DNA of 64,000 nucleotides. Source: Palaemon carinicauda (Eukaryota; Arthropoda; Malacostraca; Decapoda; Palaemonidae). Each line of letters starts with the position of its first letter. Position 1 is the stretch's first letter. Both the position numbers and the translations under genes were made by a program. Under the pieces are notes generated by a model that saw only the letters and a program-made list of their open reading frames with translations, had not been told where the DNA came from and ran no database searches. The stretch lies in NCBI RefSeq assembly GCF_036898095.1, contig NC_090725.1, positions 211,795,468 to 211,859,467 on the forward strand, given 5' to 3'. Below are positions 10,733 to 26,713 of the stretch, in pieces.

Positions 10733-11074
10733 TGGCCAATGGACTTATATCGCCAGTCTTCTATGATTAGACAGCTTTAAAATAATGGATCTAACTACAC
10801 AATCACTGTACTTGCTTATAGTAAGCAGAATTTTCTTCATATTGAGAGTACAGTATGATTTTTAATTCTCCTGATAACAAATTGAGATTATTTATTCATG
10901 GTTTTGTATGAAAAAAAAATATTTTGAAATCCTGTTATTACTTCATGACATATCTTGATTTTATTTTAGTCTATGATGACTTCCGTAGACTTAAAGTTAC
11001 TGATAATTAGTAAGATAAGCTATGTAGTATTAACCTATATCTTCATTTAAAAATGTGAATAACTTATTTTATAG

Positions 11075-11227
11075 GCCTTACGAATTGTTCTTCAGTGCAT
11101 CGAAGCCCATGCAAACCGATATGGAAGATATATCGTACCGTTGCTGTCCTTAAGTGCAGATTTTTATGTGAGGGTGGTGGTACGTGTGTTTACCAGCCAA
11201 GCAAAATGCAAAGAAACCTTTTCAAAG
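11075..11227 (+). CDS. TRMT1: TRMT1 internal exon (tRNA m2,2G26 methyltransferase)
   Basis: This exon encodes [20 protein letters not shown] followed by [20 protein letters not shown] and ends [11 protein letters not shown], a strong match to the conserved block of the Trm1 family just after the SAM-binding domain ([12 protein letters not shown] in other animals). The enzyme dimethylates guanosine 26 of tRNAs with SAM. The acceptor is ttttatag at 11067-11074 and the donor is aag/gtatgt after 11227. The 153 bp are 51 codons and both borders are phase 0. The SAM-binding exons upstream were not found; they lie in the gap or before the window. The next exon is at 22062. Confidence 0.9.
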
Positions 11228-12768
11228 GTATGTTGTTGAGTTTTTAAATTTCTGACCTACACTGGACCTTTAGTAACACTTGAGAATAGTGTTTGGTTAC
11301 CTATTATTGCAAAAGTCTTTCATCCATTTATTTTCCTGTTGTTATGCTTAGAGGATAGCTTATAGGTAAGAAATAAGGGATATTACTTTTTCATTAAAGC
11401 TAGAACCAGTCTTAACATGTGTAGATTTTTCATTCATGAATCTAATGATTCGCTACAAAGCCATTGAATTCCATAATGAAGTATATATTGGTATTTATTC
11501 AACATCATATAACACCAAATTCAGAATAGGCCTTTATAGAAAAGACAAAAACCATTATAGTTTTAAAAAGGGTTTGAAAATTCACCTATTTTCCATATCA
11601 GACTCTGCTTACTCTCCCTTGTTATATAATTATGTTGTGCTGTATTTGGTCTTATATACCTCAATGCTTTAAATCTCTCTAGTTAAGGTTCTTTCACACT
11701 TGAATAATTTTGAATGCACCCTAATTGAAATGACATAAAAAGCAATGATATATAAGATCAAATATAACACAGCATACTGTAATATAGCAGGAGAAATTAA
11801 ATTAGAGGGATACTGTGATTTTTCAAGTTGTTGTGTAATTAAATCTTTTCATCTTTTCTATTTGGTGTTATATATCTGTGAAAGCATTCCTGTATTTTGT
11901 GTTAATATTACTATGTCATTAGTTTTTTCCTTTCTCTCAAAGCTGAGATACACAAGCTTTATTTATATAAACCTTCTCTGATGATCCTTTTCTTTCAAAG
12001 CTGGTTGAATGTCGATATATAACTAATACTAAAATAATTTCTTCAATATCTTTCCTTGTAAGACCCCTACCCTTTAAGTGAGGTATTTAAGATTATATTG
12101 AGGTGTAGGGCATTACCTGCACATGGGTACACCATATCCCATTTGTCTTTTCAGATCTCTCATCCTGATTGTTCTCTGAACACTGGCATTTTACCTGACC
12201 TTCAGATTGGGATTTTTGTGACTGGGGGGTTATTTGGAAATGTTAAAATGGGATAGCTGCTTCTGGATTTACAATGAATTCTAATGTTTGTTGAAGGGAT
12301 TTATTACTGGACAATGATGATTGTCATTCTTTTTGTGTCTCATGCTGAGGACTAAAGTGGGATCTGAATAATCATTGTGAGGAATGTAGTTCCTTAACAG
12401 AATCTCATATGAGAAAGTATGTTCAGCTAGTTGCTGACTGGTTAAAAACTTCCATTTGTAAAATAAAATCAACTTTTATGTTCAGGGAAACTAAAAAAAA
12501 ACTAGCCAAATTCATAAGCTCTTTGCTGATTGTGTTATGTTTGTGCTTTTTTTAAAGGCCAGGTAGTCCCCAGGCAAAGGCAGTGATTCTAGTCTAACCG
12601 GCTCTGTTTAAAACCATAGGCTAACTCCTCAAGTTGTGCTTAGTGGTTCTGGTGTACCTGTCAAAAAGAGTTCTATTGGTACACAGCATGCACATTATGG
12701 TCTCTTTTCTAGCCTCACTTTCAATTTACTTCAGGTTTTTTTTATTTTAAAACCTTTGAATTTCCATG

Positions 12769-14970
<2,202 letters not shown>

Positions 14971-15249
14971 AGGCACTTCCCCCAATTTTGGGGGGTAGCC
15001 GACATCAAACAAATGAAACAATAAAAGGGGACCTCTCCTCTCTACGTTCCTCCCAGCCTGACAAGGGACTCAACCGAGTTCAGCTGGTACTGCTAGGGTG
15101 CCACAACCCACCCTTCCCCCTTATCCACCACAGATGAAGCTTCATAACGCTGAATCCCCTACTGCTGCTACCTTCGCGGTCATCCAAGGCACCGGAGGAG
15201 CAGGGCCTACCGGAACTGCATCACAATCGCTCGCCCTTTATTCCTATTT

Positions 15250-16827
15250 CTAACTTACACTCTTGCCTCTCACATCTTTCCTCCTATCACCCAGAGCTTT
15301 CTTCACTCCAAACCACCTCAACACATTCATATCCACTCTAGCTGCTAACTCATTTCTTACACCCGTTCTCATCCTCACTACTTCGTTCCTAATCCTATCT
15401 ACTCGAGATACACCAGCCATACTCCTTAGACACTTCATCTCAAACACATTCAATTTCTGTCTCTCCGTCACTTTCATTCCCCACAACTCCAATCCTTATA
15501 TCACAGTTGGTACAATCACTTTCTCATACAGAACTCTCTTTACATTCATGCCCAACCCTCTATTTTTTACTACTCCCTTAACTGCCCCCAATGCTTTGCA
15601 TCCTTCATTCACTCTGACGTACATCTGCTTCCACTCCACCTTTTGCTGCAACAACAGACCCCAAGTACTTAAACTGATCCACCTCCTCAAGTAACTCTCC
15701 ATTCAACATGACATTCAATCTCGCACCACCTTCCCTTCTCGTACATTTCATAACCTTACTCTTACCCACATTAACTCTCAACTTCTTCTCTCACACACCC
15801 TTCCAAATTCTGTCACTAATCGGCCAAGCTTCTCTTCCGTGTCTGCAACCAGTACATTATCATCCGCAAATAACAACTGATTTACCTCCCATTCATGGTC
15901 ATTCTCGTCTACCAGTTTCAATCCTCGTCCAAGCACTCGAGCATTCACCTCTCTCACCACTCCATCAACATACAAGTTATACAACCACGGCGACATCACA
16001 CATCCCTGTCTCAGCCCCACTCTCTCCGGAAACCAATCGCTCACTTCATTTCCTATCCTAACACATGCTTTACTACCTTTGTAGAAACTTTTCACTGCTT
16101 GCAACAACCTTCCACCAACTCCATATAACCTCATCACATTCCACATTGCTTCCCTATCAACTCTTATCATACGCTTTCTCCAGATCCATAAACGCAGCAT
16201 ACACTTCCTTACCTTTTGCTAAATATTTCTCGTATATCTGCCTAACTGTAAAAATCTGATTCATACAACCCCTACCTCTTCTAAAACCACCCTGTACTTC
16301 TAAGATTGCATTCTCTGTTTTATCCTTAATCCTATTAATCAGTACTCTACCATACACTTTTCCAACTACACTCAACAAACTAATACCCCTTGAATTACAA
16401 CACTCATGCACATCTCCCTTACCCTTATATAGTGGTACAATACATGCACAAACCCAATCTACTGGTACCATTGACAACACAAAACACATATTAAAATATA
16501 TCACCAACCATTTGAGTACAGTCACACCCGTTCCTTCAACATCTCAGCTCTCACATCATCCATACCAGATGCTTTTCCTACTCTCGTTTCATCTTGTGCT
16601 CTCCTCACTTCCTCTCTTGGAATCTCTCTCTCATTCTCATCTCCCATCACTGGCACCTCAACACCTGCAACAGCAATTATATCTGCCTCCCTATTATCCT
16701 CAACATTCAGCAAACTTTCAAAATATTCCGCCCACCTTTTCCTTGCCTCCTCTCCTTTTAACAACCTTCCATTTCCATCTTTCACTGTCTCTTCAATTCT
16801 TGAACCAGCCTTCCTTACTCTCTTCAC
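15250..16827 (-). pseudogene. LINE reverse transcriptase and post-RT region
   Basis: RT half of the intronic LINE. In minus-strand order: GKASGMDDVRAEMLK (16590-16530), VPLYKGKGD, CNSRGISLLSVVGKVYGRVL, VQGGFRRGRGC, YAAFMDLEKAYD (motif A, near 16170), VGLRQGCVMSPWLYNLYVDG (motif B), and QLLFADDNVLVADTEEKL (motif C FADD, 15870-15820). The post-RT segments include YEKVIVPTVI and MAGVSRVDRIRNEVVR. It is split among at least four frames. Catalytic Asp residues are still present, so the damage is frameshifts rather than active-site loss. Confidence 0.8.
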
Positions 16828-16905
16828 TTCTTTCCAAAATTCTTTTTCTCTTCATATGAATGACCCAATCCCTGACCCCACCTCAGGTCAGCTGCCCTCT
16901 TTGCC

Positions 16906-18060
16906 TCACTTACCTTGCACTTTACTTCCACACTTTTTTTCTCTATATCTTTCATACTTCTCTACACTATTACTCTGCAGCCATTCTTCAAAAGCCCTCT
17001 TTTTCTCTTCCATTTTTACCTTCACTCCTTGATTCCACCATTCACTGTCCTTCCTCATGCTACCTCCAACAAATTTCTTGCCACACACATCACTTGCAAT
17101 CCCAACAAAATTTTCTTTTACTAACTTCCACTCCTCTAAATCACCAGTTTCTCATACTTTCACTTCGTCATATGCCATTTTCATCCTTTCTTGATATTTA
17201 CTTTCTACCCCCGGTTCTATTAGCTCTTCAGCCCTCACTAGCTCCCTTTTACATTCACTTACTCTATTCCCCCACTCTTTTGCTACAACTAATTTTCTTT
17301 CCACCAAAAAATTATCAGACATACCGTTGGCCATACCCCTAAACACGTGCATGTCTTTCAATCTTCCAAACATTCTTTTAGTTATGAACACATAATCCAT
17401 TAACGCCCTTTCTACCACTCTTCCATTTGCCACTCAACCATGTATACTTGTTTTTATCTTTCTTTTTGAAAAAGCTAGAACTTATCACCATCTCTTGCTT
17501 AACACATACATCTACCAGTCTCTCACCACTCTCATTTTCACCTGGTATGCCATACTTCCCAATGACACCTTCTACCTCTGCAGCACCCACTCTAGCATTT
17601 AAGTCACCCATGACAACTACATAATTCTTTCTACCCAGTCCTTCTACACACCTAGTAAATTTATTCCAGAACTCATTCCGCTCATCTTCACTTTTCTCAC
17701 AACCTGGCCCATACGCACTGACAAAAGCCCAACATTACCTATCCAACCTAACCCTTACCCACATTAACCTAGATGATATCTCCTCCCATTCCATTACTTT
17801 ACCTGTCATCCATTCACTCAGCAATAAAGCCACACCTTCTCTTGCTCTTCCTTTTTCAATCCCAGACACTCTACCAGACATTTCACCAAACATCACTTCA
17901 CCTTTCCCTTTTATCTTGTCTCACACAAAGCCAATATATCCATCCTTCTATTCCTAAACATACTTCCAATCTCACATCTTTTACTCTCTATCGTACTACA
18001 TCCACGCACATTCAAACATCCCAAAAATAGAGTGCGGGGAGTAGTCACTCTCCCCCCAGC
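16906..18060 (-). pseudogene. LINE endonuclease domain
   Basis: Endonuclease half of the intronic LINE, read downward from about 18060. Visible motifs are FLGCLNVRGC and RRMDILALCETR in a shifted frame near 17930, VVVMGDLNARVGAAEVEG (17624-17570, with the GDLNARVG catalytic core), and MDYVFITKRMFGRLKDMHVF then GMANGMSDNFLVERKLV (17410-17280), whose MSDNFLV replaces the usual SDH block. Three or more frame changes break it. An unrecognised linker follows to the RT. Confidence 0.7.
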
Positions 18061-18243
18061 TCCACCTCTTTGATGTCTCACAGGATTATAATACAGGAGA
18101 GGGGGTTCCCAGGCCCCTGGTCCCGTCCCTTTTAGTCGCCTCTTATGACACGCAGTGATACGTTTGCCCTGTTCTAATTGTTTTTATTCCCCCGCAGCCA
18201 CAGGGGATGTATATATTAAAATCACGTGTGCTTGTGATATATG

Positions 18244-18245
<2 letters not shown>

Positions 18246-18328
<83 letters not shown>

Positions 18329-18374
18329 ATGTCTACACACACACTATATATTTACACATATACTGTATATATGT

Positions 18375-18425
<51 letters not shown>
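18246..18425. repeat. (AT)n / (GTAT)n microsatellites
   Basis: An AT tract (18246-18303), five gtat units, a spacer, and a second AT tract to 18425 that touches the left end of a MITE. Confidence 0.95.
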
Positions 18426-19167
<742 letters not shown>

Positions 19168-19238
<71 letters not shown>

Positions 19239-19400
19239 TATACTCCATTATCAATAAAAGTACTAACACCACTCTGTGAGTAATATGAGGATAACAAATA
19301 CATACACACATACAGACCTAAATACACATACAAAACTATTCATCCTACAACTTTAGTATTTTATTATCCTGTGTGTTTGTGTGTGTGTGTGTGTGTACAC
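19168..19400. repeat. (AT)n and (GT)n microsatellites
   Basis: An AT tract at about 19170-19234 and a (GT)n run at 19373-19396, with non-coding sequence between. Confidence 0.9.
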
Positions 19401-19814
19401 AGTCAGGCCTCTTTTTACAAGTATGTGTACACAGTCAGCCTCATTTTATGAGAGCTCTCCCCTCGCGAGTTCACTTACATGGGCCACAGAAAACTGCATT
19501 CCCTATGATATAAAGAAAATACATATTCGTGATTAAAACTCCCATGGCGCGATGATTTCAAGTAAGCTGCACTCTTTTACACCAGGAGGGCTTTGCGCCA
19601 CTTACCTCTCTCCACCCAGCTCGTCTCAGTTCTCGCTGTACACCATATCCATTTACTGGGGTAAAAAATTACTGCTATATATGGAATAAACCGGATTGTG
19701 ATTAAACTGGTGTTTCACTTAACTAAATCCAATAAGAATGCCTATAATCACACTTTCGTCCATTAGGGACATCAACAGGCTCAAAAAAGCTCTCCATCCA
19801 TCCCATGCTTATCC

Positions 19815-20710
19815 TTCTTTCAGTTTTCATCGCATGTACTAGGAAAACGCTCACTGTGCCCTAAGTACGTATATTCATTAATAATCTTTGGAGGTTCATC
19901 CATAACCTTATTTGGTTTGCCTGTATTTTCATTAAACATTATCTTATTTTTATGCATATTATTTTTCAATTTTGCATATTTTATTTTTTTATTCACATCT
20001 ATCATTTTTTGCAATTTATCCCATGATTCACTAAATAGAACTACCTGTATGTCATATGCAAATCTTTAGTTAAGGTATTCCCCATTAATATAAATTCCTA
20101 CATTTTCCCAATCTAATTTCTTAAAAACTTCTAGGCACGCTGTGAACCTCTTTCTCAATAAGACTTTTCTCTCTATATTTATGTAGTTTTAGGATTGCTG
20201 TATTTCCTGTATAGATGTCTTCAAGTGTTCTGACATGAGATAAATCTATTTCTTGTCTCTTATGTGTTTTCATTACTTCTGAAGTTTTGACAGAATCAAA
20301 ACTTTTCTCATAGTCTATAAATGCCATGCATAGTGGTTTCTCATACTCAGGGTTGATTTTTCCATAAGCTGATTAATTACAGGTTATGGATTTGGTAAAT
20401 TGTTGAATACCTGCTTCAAAAGCCAATTTGCTGTCTTGGTTGATTAAAGTCTTGGTGTCTTTGTACTTGGCCTAATATGATCTTTGTAAATATTTTATAC
20501 ATAACCGAGAGTAAACTTATTTGACAGTAAATTTTGAGATCTTTTGTGTCTCCATTTTTTTTTGTAAACTAGTACAATGATAAAGTTTTTCCAAGGTGTA
20601 GGTATACTGTAGAGCATGCTTGCAGACATTTTGTGGAAAGTTCTTCATCTATTATTAAATCCATTGTTAGGCCATCTTCTCCTCCTGCTTTTTATTTATA
20701 ATTGCAATGA
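19815..20710 (-). pseudogene. RTE-like LINE reverse transcriptase relic
   Basis: Minus-strand fragments in order: GGEDGLTMDLIIDE (near 20690), NGDTKDLKIYCQISLLSVMY (near 20545), DFNQPRQQIGF, MAFIDYEKSFDSVKTSEVMK (20327 on, motif A), KKLDWENVGIYINGEYL (near 20110), RFAYDIQ (motif C, normally RFADDIV, so the first catalytic Asp is lost), LQKMIDV and EYTYLG. This order and wording match RTE-type LINEs. Many stops are present and there is no endonuclease. It is an old inactive copy in the TRMT1 intron. Confidence 0.75.
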
Positions 20711-22061
20711 TCATGTTTCATATAATATTTGAAAGGATATTCTTGGGTTTTTCATATGTATACAGTATGCCAAAATGTAAAAGTAGGGCAAAAAACTTTG
20801 TGAAATTGACTTGCATATAAAAAATAATATTTTCGTCTGTTACAATTACTCAATTTTTGCTTGGAACACCTATTGATATCTTCATATGCATATATAGAAA
20901 ATGGATTCAGTTTTTGATTGCCATTTTAATGTTTTCATATCATTATTTGTTACAGAGTTATTTACAACATATTTCAGTTTAGATATGCACACTCGAGAGC
21001 CTATTGACCCTCATGGTTCACCCATGTTTAGAATGCTTGAATAATTTCTCATACATATGTTTGTTCAAGTGTAAATAACTGCAATTTCCATGGTGTAATG
21101 GAAATTGTAAAAATAGAAACGTGTATATATAAAAAATGTTGTCGGAAATTTACGTTATATAAAAAAAACTGCAATTTTTGTCTCGGCTACAATTGATTTT
21201 ATCTACCAAGAGAGTGTGACCAAACATCGGCGGGATGCCCTGAGATATACACTCAGAGAGGAAAATTATATTTTCATGTTATAAGGTTAAAATGCTTGTG
21301 CCCATGATTTGAATATATTAGTACTGTAACTCACAGGTGTAATTGGTCACAATATTGTATTTTGTGTATTGTCCTTTTCATGAATTTTTAGGTGCGTTAA
21401 TGAGACTTATTAAATTTAATATTTTATTCTAAATATAATATCACATATTGCACACTTCACTCACTATATTTTTATTACTTCACTGAATGGTCAACTTAGT
21501 ACCAGTGTCCTTTTTTTTTTTTTTTTTACTAAAATCTACTTGGTAACAGGTAAATGAGGTCATTGTCAACTCTTATTCTATGCTAACAGTGCACTATAGT
21601 ATGTATTATAGCATAAGAAACAAATTTGGATGATTGAACTTATAATTGTATAATTACTGTTGACTGCTAGTAAGTTTTATAATTACTGTTGACTGATAGT
21701 AAGTTTTATGATATGGCCTGACATTCATATTAATAGTTCTTTGAGAAGTTAAGTGTTTTCTGTAATTTTTTATTTTTTATTTTTGTGCGAGTTCCAGTTC
21801 ATGCTTCAATTTAGATACTGATGATATATTTTTATTTCTTTTGCATTGTTTTGTGGCCCATTGTAAAATACACGTACATTAACCATAGTTTTCTTTTGTA
21901 ACTATTTATTGTATTTCAGGGTTAGATATAGTATGGTCATAAGGTGTGCCAAGCATTTATATTTTGTAAATCATACAGTTTTATTAATGTACTTTTTCAT
22001 TAACTTAAAAGAGGAAATTGACAAAGGAAAGATAGAATAATTATTTTCTCTTATATTTCAG

Positions 22062-22862
22062 GTGTCATGGCTTTACCAGTGTGTTGGATGCGAAACTTTT
22101 ACCCTGCAACCACTAGGACGTATACTTGTCAGTGGAAAGAGCATCAAATATCAGTTATCATCTGGGCCTTCAATTGCACAGTCTTGTATACATTGTGGGT
22201 ACAGACATTTAATGGCTGGTCCTATATGGTCTGCACCCATTCATGATAGAGAGTTTTTAAAGAATCTAAAGGAATCATTAATTGAAGAAGACTTCACAAC
22301 TTACCGTCGAATGTTTGGAATATTAACGATGATGGAAGAAGAGCTACCAGATGTGCCTCTTTTTTATGTGGTTGACAAACTTGCTGCTGTAGCTGGGATC
22401 AATCTTTGTAAAATGGTGCAGTTTCGTTCTGCACTCCTTAATGCTGGCTTTGATGTTTCCATGTCTCATACATGTAAAGCTTCTGTTAAGACTAATGCAC
22501 CAGCTCAGTTAATATGGGATATTGTAAGAGCATGGGAAAAAGGCCATCCAGCCAACAGAACTAAAATGAAAGATGATAGGCCAGGCAAGAGGATCTTGGA
22601 AAAAGCTTCAGAGCACACAGTCAACTTCGAATGTCATCCTGATGCTAATCCAGAATCTAGACGAAAAGAGCTTCTTCGCTTTCAAGTTAAACCTGAGAAA
22701 AATTGGGGCCCAAAGTCGAGAGCCAAAACAAGCTTATTTCATACACACGAAGAAGAGAAGAGAGTACGAAACCAGGGGAAGAAGAGGAAACATCAGAATG
22801 ACTTGAATGTTTTAGAACAAACTTCAAAAGAGAATAAACAAATTAATAAAGATACAGTTTAA
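22062..22862 (+). CDS. TRMT1: TRMT1 terminal exon (C-terminal domain)
   Basis: The exon begins after ttatatttcag and reads VSWLYQCVGCETFTLQPLG; the first codon GTG is Val inside the protein, not a start. It encodes the Trm1 C-terminal domain. Two Cys pairs (QCVGCETF and SCIHCGYRH) can bind zinc, followed by MAGPIWSAPIHD, EELPDVPLFYVVDKLA, QFRSALLNAGFDVSMSHTCK, VKTNAPAQLIWDIVRAWEK and RRKELLRFQVKPEKNWGPKS, all characteristic of TRMT1. The tail after residue 225 is Lys-rich (KKRKHQ) and could be a nuclear signal. The vertebrate C-terminal CCCH finger is absent. The stop is TAA at 22860-22862. Confidence 0.93.
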   Translation: MSWLYQCVGCETFTLQPLGRILVSGKSIKYQLSSGPSIAQSCIHCGYRHLMAGPIWSAPIHDREFLKNLKESLIEEDFTTYRRMFGILTMMEEELPDVPLFYVVDKLAAVAGINLCKMVQFRSALLNAGFDVSMSHTCKASVKTNAPAQLIWDIVRAWEKGHPANRTKMKDDRPGKRILEKASEHTVNFECHPDANPESRRKELLRFQVKPEKNWGPKSRAKTSLFHTHEEEKRVRNQGKKRKHQNDLNVLEQTSKENKQINKDTV

Positions 22863-24185
22863 AAAATATATACTTTTTCTAATGAAGAATAATGTCTTTT
22901 AATCTCAAACTTAAGGATATAGTATGTATACTTACAAAAATTTAATTATGCAGAATAGGCACTCTTCTAAAGCACCTTATAGGTTTTTATGGCTGTTTTA
23001 AGTTGTAACATTTGTAAGTTTTTACAATTTTCTCTTGTTATATTTTGAGAAATTTGCCAATAACTGAATATATTATTTCTATGAGCCTCCTTTGATGTTC
23101 ATATTGTTTCTTCTCCAGATGCTTGATTTAATTGACCTTTACCCATAAAATTCTAAAATTTTGAAATTTTCCCATTTTTTTCCCTTCAATGGACACATAC
23201 TTACTAAAGGAATGAGTATTCTAGCGCTAACTAGTAACTGGCACGCCATTCTCTTTGTCTCCCCAGTTTCTTCAGTTGCCGGCTACTGAAAAGGCCTATT
23301 CAAGATTGTTTACTTATAACTGTACATTAGGATATCTTCCTCAGGATTTCTTAGCAGTTACTATGTGGAGTGTGCATGGAAACTATTTCTGGAAGTTCAT
23401 TATCCACTTTCCCTTGGTGGATCATGGCAGGGGCAATACTGTTTTAAATAACATTGTGAAAAGTTATTTTCTTCACGTACATTCTAATAGCTACCTACCA
23501 AGTTAACAGCGTAAAGTGCTAAAGGGAGCTAGTTATTAGTTTAGAGGAAAAACCAGGGAAGACTAGGCTAGTTGATAGTAGCGGGTATGACAACAATAAT
23601 AACAAGCCTCTACTTTTAGACAGTTGACATAATCGGCCAACTTTCAATGGTAATTTATAAGCTTTTGACATTGCTAGCTTTCTATGTTAAATTTCAGAGA
23701 CCAGTAATTCCTCTCATAAAACGGTAACTATGGTTCTACCTGATCTGTTGCCAACCTAACCCAGCTCCCCTAGTTGAATATAGTTTTTAAAGTGTCTTTC
23801 AGTAAGGGTTATGAAAATCTGCTGAACATTACAGGTTCGAAAGTCTTTCGCAGAACCTCAAATACTTTAAGACCTCTAGGCTCTTCTGCTGCAATCCTAG
23901 CCACTCTTTAAGACAAGTAGATTGTGAGGAAGGTAGTCTAGATCCTAACATCCCTTCATTTGCTAAAGGAAGCTCTCCTAAATTATATTGCATTGCATAG
24001 GTTGATATGACAATTTGTATAATTTCCTTAAACCTTATAGGGGCTGAACGAAGTTTCAACTAAACTCATTTGTTTGCATCATACTGTATTTTGTTTGGCA
24101 ACATGTCACACAAGCTCGTCTCAAGTATTTCAGAGAAGTAAATGTAGCCATCAGTACATTATATGATTCATTTTTATTATTGTCT
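22863..24185. other. TRMT1 3' UTR and downstream intergenic
   Basis: AT-rich, with no canonical AATAAA in the first 300 bp; cataaa near 23143 is the nearest variant. The open frames at 23255-23506 (+) and 23829-24059 (-) resemble no family I know. Confidence 0.5.
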
Positions 24186-24189
24186 CTTA

Positions 24190-24480
24190 TACAAAAAGTT
24201 AAATGGTGTGTAGTCTTCAAAGACTTAGCTGTTAAAAGTTAGAAGAGGATTTCCAATATGACAGAAATACCAAAGAAATATTGTCGTCTCTACTTTAGAG
24301 CCAGTGTATCAAGGTGCAAGGCATGGACTCAGTGTGTACTGTATAGGGGAGACCTCACCAGTTCACGCTCATTTGAACAGTACCTCAGTCGCTGAAAGTT
24401 TTCTGTTATGAGTGACGTCATGCACGACCTTCCAGAAAGGAACCATAAGTGCAGTCCTTCATGATCATTACTCCAAGAGC
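24190..24480 (+). repeat. Dispersed repeat R1, copy 2
   Basis: Shares ordered blocks with 7668-8110: gtgtagtcttcaaagac, taccaaagaaatattgtcgtc, cagtgtatcaaggtg, gggagacct, gagtgacgtcatgcac and ccagaaaggaacca. No ORF. Confidence 0.6.
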
Positions 24481-24754
24481 ATTATCAAGATAAGTACCCG
24501 TAGTCAGACATTTTTCTTCCTTTGCTAAGTATTGATGTAAGCATGTTTGAGTAGTGCTAACCTTGAGTACATGTAATTGTTTTTTTATTTGTTTCTTGCC
24601 CTCAAAAGGTTCGTTGTTGTGTTTCCTATAATTTCAAAAGTAATTTTACTGTCTTAGGCAATTAGTCTCTTAGTAATGTAAAGGGGTTTGTTGATTGCCA
24701 GTGTCATTTAGGTAACTTCATTCATTATCAAGTCCAATTAAGGGATTTTGACGT

Positions 24755-25745
24755 AGGAAAAATCTATTTCTGGGCGAGAGACCTGTGCCGCCCAGTGAAA
24801 TGCTCCTTTTACATCATTTCTAAGGTAATAACTGCTATGAATTTTACCAGAGAAAAAATTGTATAGGAATGCTAGGTTGAACCCAGCTCGCTCACCTATT
24901 AAGGTGTCGGTATAAATAACTGGGGCGTGATTAAATCACAACCAGAGGCCTTGCACCATTTAGATATCTCCTGTCAATATCCCCGAACTGCGAGGTGCCG
25001 TTCAACATCCTAGCTCTGAAACGCTACTACGAACGATCCCACCCACGCCAGTGACGTCACTCCTTTTACATAGCACCTGTTGGCTTACGTTTTCTTTTTT
25101 CTGGTGCGTGTTTTCCTTGGATTACCCAGGATTTATCTCAGGATGTCGGACCCTACCATCACTCCACCTAAGTTAAGTACCAGATCTATGAGTTTTGAGA
25201 TTTTGGAGGTGGTCTTGCCCTTATTTATTATTTTATCACAGTTTATGTTATCCACGACCCCGCATCGGGTCTTCGTAGCGATCAGCCACCTCCTCTCTCT
25301 CTCTCTTCGTTCTTAACGTTTTACAATGAGTCTTCTATACTGATTGTTCCTCGTTTTGAACTTTTCTGGGTATCCACGGTTCACACCCCGTGTTATTTTA
25401 TATTATGGTGGTCTGTTATTACGATAACAATTGTTTACGATATTACAGTATTGTAATTTCATGTTAGGTTGGCATGCCTGGTAGCTTTCGAGCATTACTA
25501 GTTTTACTTCGTTTTACGTTCCGCACGTCATGAGCGTTCATAACGATCTTATTAGCATACTTTTTATTCTAGTATTATTAGTTCGAAGGGACTTTCACGA
25601 GACAGTTTTTTGTTTTACGTTTTTTTTTTGTCGGCTCTTCACCGACTTTATGTTATGTTGGTAGCCCTGCCTAGCTCCTTAGAAATGATGTAAAAGGAGC
25701 ATTTCACTGGGCAGCACAGGTCAGAGCCCAGAAATTATATTATTA
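24755..25745. mobile_element. Long foldback element with ~65-bp inverted arms
   Basis: The left arm (24759-24825, containing cccagtgaaatgctcctttt) and right arm (25677-25742) are near-perfect reverse complements. About 850 bp separate them. Inside, a plus-strand start encodes MSDPTITPPKLSTRSMSFE (25143 on), which then degenerates. The structure suggests a non-autonomous element bounded by inverted repeats, perhaps a DIRS-type derivative that kept its termini and a gag start. The target duplication is not clear. Confidence 0.6.
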
Positions 25746-26711
25746 ATACAAAGGAAGTTTTAATTTGGGTATCTACACCTTGGTTAGGCTAGCATAACTC
25801 ATTGGAGAATGTCTATCCAGTTAAGGGTGAATATTATTATGTTTAATTGTTCTATACAGTAGTCAGTTTCTGGCTGTATGTTAGGGAATCTTAACCAAGT
25901 AGTTATTAGATATCAATTATAACCTTGGTAAGGTTAGTATTGAGGTGGGGTTAGTTTGCTTATTCAGCTGTATCACAGTAGTTCTTTAAAACATCTGATA
26001 AGGGTATGGGAGGGAGAGAAGAGAGTTACAATAGAATCATATATTATGAGAACCTTCCTTTTATTGTGGTTCTCTTACATTTGGCCTCACAAACCATGGG
26101 GTCATATGATGTTGTCTAGGATGGACTGTCTTATTGAAGTGAATATCTTTAAGTTGGTATTTTTGTTATGAGCCTATCTCTTTTAGTTCAAGTTATTTAT
26201 AGGTAAGTATTGGGAGACTTCTTAACCACTACCAAGAGGGTTTATAATTAAGTTTTTCATTTAAAACATTTTAATACAAATTAGGTTTCATGTCTTGATC
26301 GTTGGGTCACCGGGTCTGCTGCTCGCATAGAAAATAAGAATCCTTCCTGTCTGTGTCCGTCATCACTCACACTAATAAGTGTAGTTATGAGTGTGTTGAT
26401 CAACGAGATAATACTAATTATTCACTTGCTGGTCTTTGCTCAGCCATGACTCACTTCACTCAGAACATACTTTACATTGTTGCTCTTCTGTTCTGGCAAA
26501 GTACTTGTTGCGCAATGCAAATTGACCGAGTGAGCAAGTATTTTGGCGGACAAATTCTTTGACCCAACTACGTACACATTAGCACAATGAGGGTCATTAA
26601 CCAGGATTCATCCATATTGGATATAACTTTGCTATCCCAAATGAGGTTATTAGTGTTGTCGGGTGTGTTGTGATTGTTCGGCTGATTGGGACAGGGCTTG
26701 TGCCATGAAAA
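25746..26711. other. Intergenic, no gene recognised
   Basis: AT-rich DNA with short random frames only; no motif, repeat arm or splice-supported exon was recognised. Confidence 0.5.
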
Positions 26712-26713
26712 TA

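Larger units (their letters stand above)
14971..18195 (-). mobile_element. Nearly full-length LINE, clade not assigned
   Basis: A minus-strand non-LTR retrotransposon of about 3.2 kb: a 5' segment (18195-18020), endonuclease, RT, post-RT region, 3' UTR (15240-14971) and a (TATG)n tail. The same family recurs 5'-truncated on the plus strand at 51448-52775, with a (GATA)n tail. It lies antisense inside the TRMT1 intron. Several frameshifts disable it, but the gene order is complete. Confidence 0.8.

Noticed and set aside
10082..10780. Long open frames crossing the run of N
   Set aside because: They consist of unknown bases and have no evidential value.
15263..17624. Plus-strand open frames through the intronic LINE
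   Set aside because: Antisense to a clearly recognised endonuclease-RT; low-complexity Ser/Leu/Pro composition.
22062..22064. GTG as a start codon for a 266-codon gene
   Set aside because: It follows a splice acceptor directly and the homology to TRMT1 continues from the exon at 11075.
26353..26562. 69-codon plus-strand frame
   Set aside because: No homology recognised, no splice context, AT-rich repeat-laden surroundings.
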